A stretch of DNA of 64,000 bases from Mycolicibacterium fortuitum subsp. fortuitum (GTDB lineage Bacteria > Actinomycetota > Actinomycetes > Mycobacteriales > Mycobacteriaceae): positions 5,208,001-5,272,000 of the forward strand of contig NZ_AP025518.1 of assembly GCF_022179545.1 (NCBI RefSeq), given 5' to 3'. Shown piece by piece: positions 60,985-64,000 of the stretch. The position numbers and the translations under genes are program-made. Each line of letters opens with the position of its first letter. Within the stretch, counting starts at the first letter, position 1. A model generated the notes under the pieces. That model made no database searches. It was not told the DNA's origin and saw nothing but the letters and a program-made list of their open reading frames with translations.

Positions 60985-61689
60985 TCACGGCGCGCCGGGT
61001 TCGGGCGGCAGCACCTGGAATCCGTCCAGGAGAGTTTTAGCGTCGTGCTGATAGGTCGGGTTATCCGGGTCAGTTGTCTGCACGGTGGCTGTGACCAAGT
61101 ACTGGTGGCCGCCGACGATGGTAGGCACCGACAAAATGGTCACCTCACGACTGTTCGCGCCTGGGCCGGTCGGAGCAGCCGTGAAGGTGATGGTCTCGGC
61201 GGGCAGCCCGCAGACCGTCGCCGGTTCGGATGCGAGGTTCTGCGCCCCCGCCAACTTCACGAGATTGGCGTGTTGTTGCGTGAAAATGGTCTGAACATCA
61301 GCCTTGGGGGTGTCCTCAAGCGCAACCACGATATTGGGTGCGAACTGGTTGGCCACCAGATCGCTGTTTGCGAGGACGAACCGGATAACCTCGCTGTCGA
61401 GTTTGGTGCTGCGGTCCCAGCCCTCTGTTTGGGGGATTCGCAGTCGCGGCTCAGCGGCGCCTCGTGCCGGTACGTCGAGCAACTGCCCGTCGAAGTGCGC
61501 GCAGGCGTTCGGATCTCCCATGGAGTCGGCCACCGGAGTGGTCGGTGCCGCCCTCGGGCTCGGCACGTGGTCTTTGATGATGTCCTCGAACGACTCTTGC
61601 TTCTCGTTGCTGCACGCCGACAGCGACGCGATGACAGCGAGCAGTGCCGCGGCGCCACGTGCAGATCGGTGTGCCATCTCCATGACCAT
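60985..61689 (-). CDS. LpqN/LpqT-like lipoprotein
   Basis: 234 residues. Signal peptide with lipobox LSAC (Cys near residue 26). The mature part contains PRLRIPQTEGWDRSTKLDSEVIRF, PNIVVALEDTPKAD and TVCGLPAETITFTAAPTG, in keeping with the LpqN/LpqT mycobacterial lipoprotein group. GAGGGGAG lies about nine bases before the first ATG; two more in-frame Met codons follow at once. It was probably convergent with prfC directly before the IS481 insertion. Confidence 0.78.
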   Translation of the reverse strand: MVMEMAHRSARGAAALLAVIASLSACSNEKQESFEDIIKDHVPSPRAAPTTPVADSMGDPNACAHFDGQLLDVPARGAAEPRLRIPQTEGWDRSTKLDSEVIRFVLANSDLVANQFAPNIVVALEDTPKADVQTIFTQQHANLVKLAGAQNLASEPATVCGLPAETITFTAAPTGPGANSREVTILSVPTIVGGHQYLVTATVQTTDPDNPTYQHDAKTLLDGFQVLPPEPGAP

Positions 61690-61820
61690 TTAGTCCACTC
61701 CCCTCGCCGCCCCGTCAAGGTTCGGCCGGTCCGTTGCTGCCGTCCTACTGGAACCCTAACGGCCGGCTACCCATGGCCACGACGGAAAAGTTCCTGACGG
61801 CGGCTCGCCGGCGGTACCCG

Positions 61821-62906
61821 TCATCCCCACCAGAACGAGGCGGCGATGATGCAGTACAACGCGATCAGCGCCGCGCCTTCCAGCCAGGTCGACTCGCCGT
61901 CGAAGGCAATGATCGCGGCCAGCACAACGGCGACCAACAGCGCGACGATCAGCATCGGACCGAACACCAGGGTCAGTGAGGCGAGTCCGAATATCTGGCT
62001 CACCAGCACAAGCACCGGCGCCAACACCAGAGCGATCTGGATGGGGCTGTTGAGGATGATCGAGAAGGCGTACTCCGACTGATTCTTGGCCGCCAGCTGC
62101 ACACCGACGACGTTCTCCACGGCGTTACCCGCGATCGCGACGATCACCAGACCGGCGAACGCCTGGGATATGTGCAACGAGTCCATCGCCGGTTCCAGTG
62201 CCGCCACAAACCAATCGGAGACGAACGCCGCCAATCCACCTGCGACAGCGAGCATTCCGATCGCCAGGCCCACCGGCCAACGCGGCTGCTCCTTGTGCGG
62301 CTGCGCCACCTGCGCACCAGCCTCGGTCTTGTCGCGCCGCAGCGAATACGGCAGCGACAATCCGAACAGCACCAGCAGCACCACCGACACGATCATCGAG
62401 AAGGACACTTCGTGTTCGGAGGCAGGCGCGTGCACCTCGTGCGCGATCGACGGGATGGCCATGGCCGTCACCGAAAGCACCATCAGCACCAGAATGGTTC
62501 GGACCTGGGCGGAGCCGAGTTTCTGCGGGCCGTGCTTCAATCCACCGACCAGGAAGGCCAGCCCCAACACCAGCAGCAGGTTGGCCAGGATGGAACCCAC
62601 GAGCGCGGCGCGCACCACATCGACCAGCCCGGCCTTGAGCGCGAAGATGCAGATGAACAGCTCCGGCAGGTTGCCCAGCGCGGATTGCAGCACCCCGGTC
62701 GCCCCGGGGCCGAACCGGTCTCCCAGTTGGTCGACCGCCAAGCCGACCAATGATGCCAATACGGTGACCGCCAATGCGCTGACGACGAAGCCGACCAGGT
62801 GCGGCCAGCCACCGTAGTGAGACAGCCCCGCCACCACACAGATGGCGAGGCCACCGAAGATCAACAGCTTGTCGGACCGGATCAACACCGCCGTCATGCG
62901 CGTCAT
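61821..62906 (-). CDS. Calcium/cation:proton exchanger (CaCA family, ChaA-like)
   Basis: 361 residues with about 11 membrane helices. Both alpha repeats are recognisable: GNLPELFICIFALKAGLVD with GSILANLLLVLGLAFLVGG, and AGNAVENVVGVQLAAKNQ with the conserved Glu, plus the final NSPIQIALVLAPVLVL. Members expel Ca2+ or Na+ in exchange for H+. Two closely spaced Met starts exist; AAGGTGAG upstream fits either poorly. Confidence 0.9.
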   Translation of the reverse strand: MTRMTAVLIRSDKLLIFGGLAICVVAGLSHYGGWPHLVGFVVSALAVTVLASLVGLAVDQLGDRFGPGATGVLQSALGNLPELFICIFALKAGLVDVVRAALVGSILANLLLVLGLAFLVGGLKHGPQKLGSAQVRTILVLMVLSVTAMAIPSIAHEVHAPASEHEVSFSMIVSVVLLVLFGLSLPYSLRRDKTEAGAQVAQPHKEQPRWPVGLAIGMLAVAGGLAAFVSDWFVAALEPAMDSLHISQAFAGLVIVAIAGNAVENVVGVQLAAKNQSEYAFSIILNSPIQIALVLAPVLVLVSQIFGLASLTLVFGPMLIVALLVAVVLAAIIAFDGESTWLEGAALIALYCIIAASFWWG

Positions 62907-62943
62907 CTTCTCACCTTGACCCGCTCGACGGCGGGAACCAGCG

Positions 62944-64000
62944 CTATCCCTTCAGGGCCTCCGCCGCCGGACCGAGGTCGAGGAACACCGTCTCGCCGTT
63001 GGCGTCGTCGAGCCCGTCATTGTCGGTGACCACGTACAGGTTCTGGTTGCCGGCGATCGCGAAGCCTTCGACCTTCTCCTGCACATAGCCGTTCGTGGCC
63101 TGCAGGTCGGGTACCAGGTTGCGGGCCAATGTCTTCGGCAGAACTGTCGGCTTGTCGGCCGCCGACGTCACACCTGGGGCGTCGGGAATGGCCGCCCGGT
63201 ACAGCGCCTTGATCCGCGCATCGGGTCCGTTGAGCTTGTCGCGCTCGAGGTGCAGCAATTCGCCGTTGAGGACGGCGATTTCGGAGATGCCGATCCAATC
63301 GTCCTTGGTATCGGCGGACTCCAACTGGTAGCCGAACCATTCCCACTTGTCGGTGTAGCGCCCGATGCGGACCACACCCGGCGGGTCGGACTTGAGCTCG
63401 CGCTGCAGCGCCACCCAGACGGCGTCACCCTCGACGGCGACTCCTTCGAGACCTTGGCTACCGAGCTGCGCGGCAATCTCTTTGGGTAGCGGCACCCGCT
63501 TCTCGATGTGACCGTCGGCGGCGACGTAGACCAGCTGGTTGCCGGGCCCATCCTCGCCTTCAACCGCGAGCACGAATCCGCCGTCGGGTCGGGCCGATAC
63601 GCCCTCAGTGTCGAGGGTGACGGGCTTGCCATCTTCGGTGACCGGCGATGCCGTGTCGATCAGGGCGGGCTTCTGTGCCACGTCGATGCCGAGGATGCGG
63701 GCCGGGCCGTAGGCACTGTCGGTGGCGGTGTAGAGCCGGTTGCCGTCGTGCGGGTCAGCCGACAATGCGCCGAGGGCGCCCCATCCGATCGGGGCAGCGT
63801 CGACGTCGCCGGACACGATCGACGGAAAGTCCGGTTTGCCTTCGGCTTTGAAAGCATCGCCATAGCCGTAGAGGGTGACCGAGGCCCTCACTCTGGCTTC
63901 GGCATCGTCAGCTTCGGAAGAGATCGCCAGCAGATTGCGCGACGGGATCGGCAGGACACCCTCCGGACCTGGCGTGGTCGGAAGGATCTGCCGAAACACC
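62944..64000 (-). CDS. Phytase-like / esterase-like protein, 5' end cut by window edge
   Basis: At least 351 residues; the frame is open to the last base, so the N-terminus (probably with a signal peptide) lies outside. It shows the esterase-like-activity-of-phytase pattern: repeated blades with DTEGVSARPDGGFVLAVEGED, QGLEGVAVEGDAVWVALQRE, and KVEGFAIAGNQNLYVVTDND. Likely a secreted beta-propeller hydrolase acting on phosphate esters; the activity in mycobacteria is not established. Confidence 0.82.
   Translation of the reverse strand, partial: VFRQILPTTPGPEGVLPIPSRNLLAISSEADDAEARVRASVTLYGYGDAFKAEGKPDFPSIVSGDVDAAPIGWGALGALSADPHDGNRLYTATDSAYGPARILGIDVAQKPALIDTASPVTEDGKPVTLDTEGVSARPDGGFVLAVEGEDGPGNQLVYVAADGHIEKRVPLPKEIAAQLGSQGLEGVAVEGDAVWVALQRELKSDPPGVVRIGRYTDKWEWFGYQLESADTKDDWIGISEIAVLNGELLHLERDKLNGPDARIKALYRAAIPDAPGVTSAADKPTVLPKTLARNLVPDLQATNGYVQEKVEGFAIAGNQNLYVVTDNDGLDDANGETVFLDLGPAAEALKG

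Noticed and set aside
1..64000. Search for tRNA, rRNA, riboswitch and CRISPR features
   Set aside because: No cloverleaf, conserved rRNA segment, known riboswitch pattern or repeat-spacer array was seen by eye; short RNAs could be missed without a covariance-model search.

Overview
The window looks like a chromosome segment of a fast-growing mycobacterium (Mycolicibacterium type). It is GC-rich with tightly packed genes and many GTG starts. It also carries genes typical of mycobacteria: the PerM division protein, a DUF5336 '34 kDa antigen' homologue, LpqN-like proteins, an EspA-like ESX protein, a YkuD L,D-transpeptidase with Ig-like domains, and recCBD in that order. From memory of the M. 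tuberculosis H37Rv gene order, the purH-purN-perM-DUF5336 / LLM oxidoreductase / sucD-sucC / M23 peptidase / pcrA / chorismate mutase / pgi genes match the Rv0946c-Rv0957 neighbourhood in reverse orientation. Blocks of accessory genes are inserted between these landmarks.

Layout. 0-3.1 kb: a membrane-anchored LpqN-like protein that is cut by the window edge, an HSL-type esterase, and an AbiEi/Vsr-like two-domain protein. 3.1-7.8 kb (minus strand): DUF5336-perM-purN-purH. 7.9-18.4 kb: an SfnG-like dimethylsulfone monooxygenase divergent from an LLM oxidoreductase with a KstR-type box between them, a thiolase-like protein, two six-cysteine secreted proteins, an MpaB-type oxygenase divergent from a TetR gene, an IS30 element, and a TetR/S9-peptidase operon preceded by two palindromic operators. 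18.5-22.6 kb: sucCD, divergent from an M23 peptidase and a membrane protein, with two Crp-like sites between. 22.6-28.5 kb: a P450 and a five-gene operon (sulfonate-type ABC transporter, AprA-like flavoprotein, AprB-like ferredoxin). 29-39 kb: pcrA, chorismate mutase, an EspA-like/DUF6973 protein coupled to a lipoprotein, an acyltransferase-SGNH protein, a succinate-semialdehyde-type dehydrogenase, and pgi. 39-41.4 kb: a Gly/Pro repeat protein and a MarR-MFS pair. 41.4-49.6 kb: recC-recB-recD. 49.6-56.7 kb: small membrane proteins, a secreted hydrolase, a TetR regulator, a beta-propeller protein with a third six-cysteine protein, an L,D-transpeptidase and a LOG protein. 56.8-61 kb: a conserved hypothetical, an RHH-Doc toxin-antitoxin pair, and prfC with an IS481 element at its stop codon. 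61-64 kb: an LpqN-like lipoprotein, a CaCA exchanger and a truncated phytase-like protein.

How genes work together. Overlapping stop/start codons (ATGA, GTGA or TGATG) couple the ABC-AprAB-like operon, recCBD, MarR-MFS, the EspA-like/lipoprotein pair, the RHH-Doc pair and the first two six-cysteine genes. The three most interesting items are the AprAB-like/ABC operon (24.0-28.5 kb), the EspA-like DUF6973 protein with its coupled lipoprotein (31.7-33.9 kb), and the six-cysteine secreted family with three copies here. I saw no rRNA genes, tRNA genes or CRISPR arrays.
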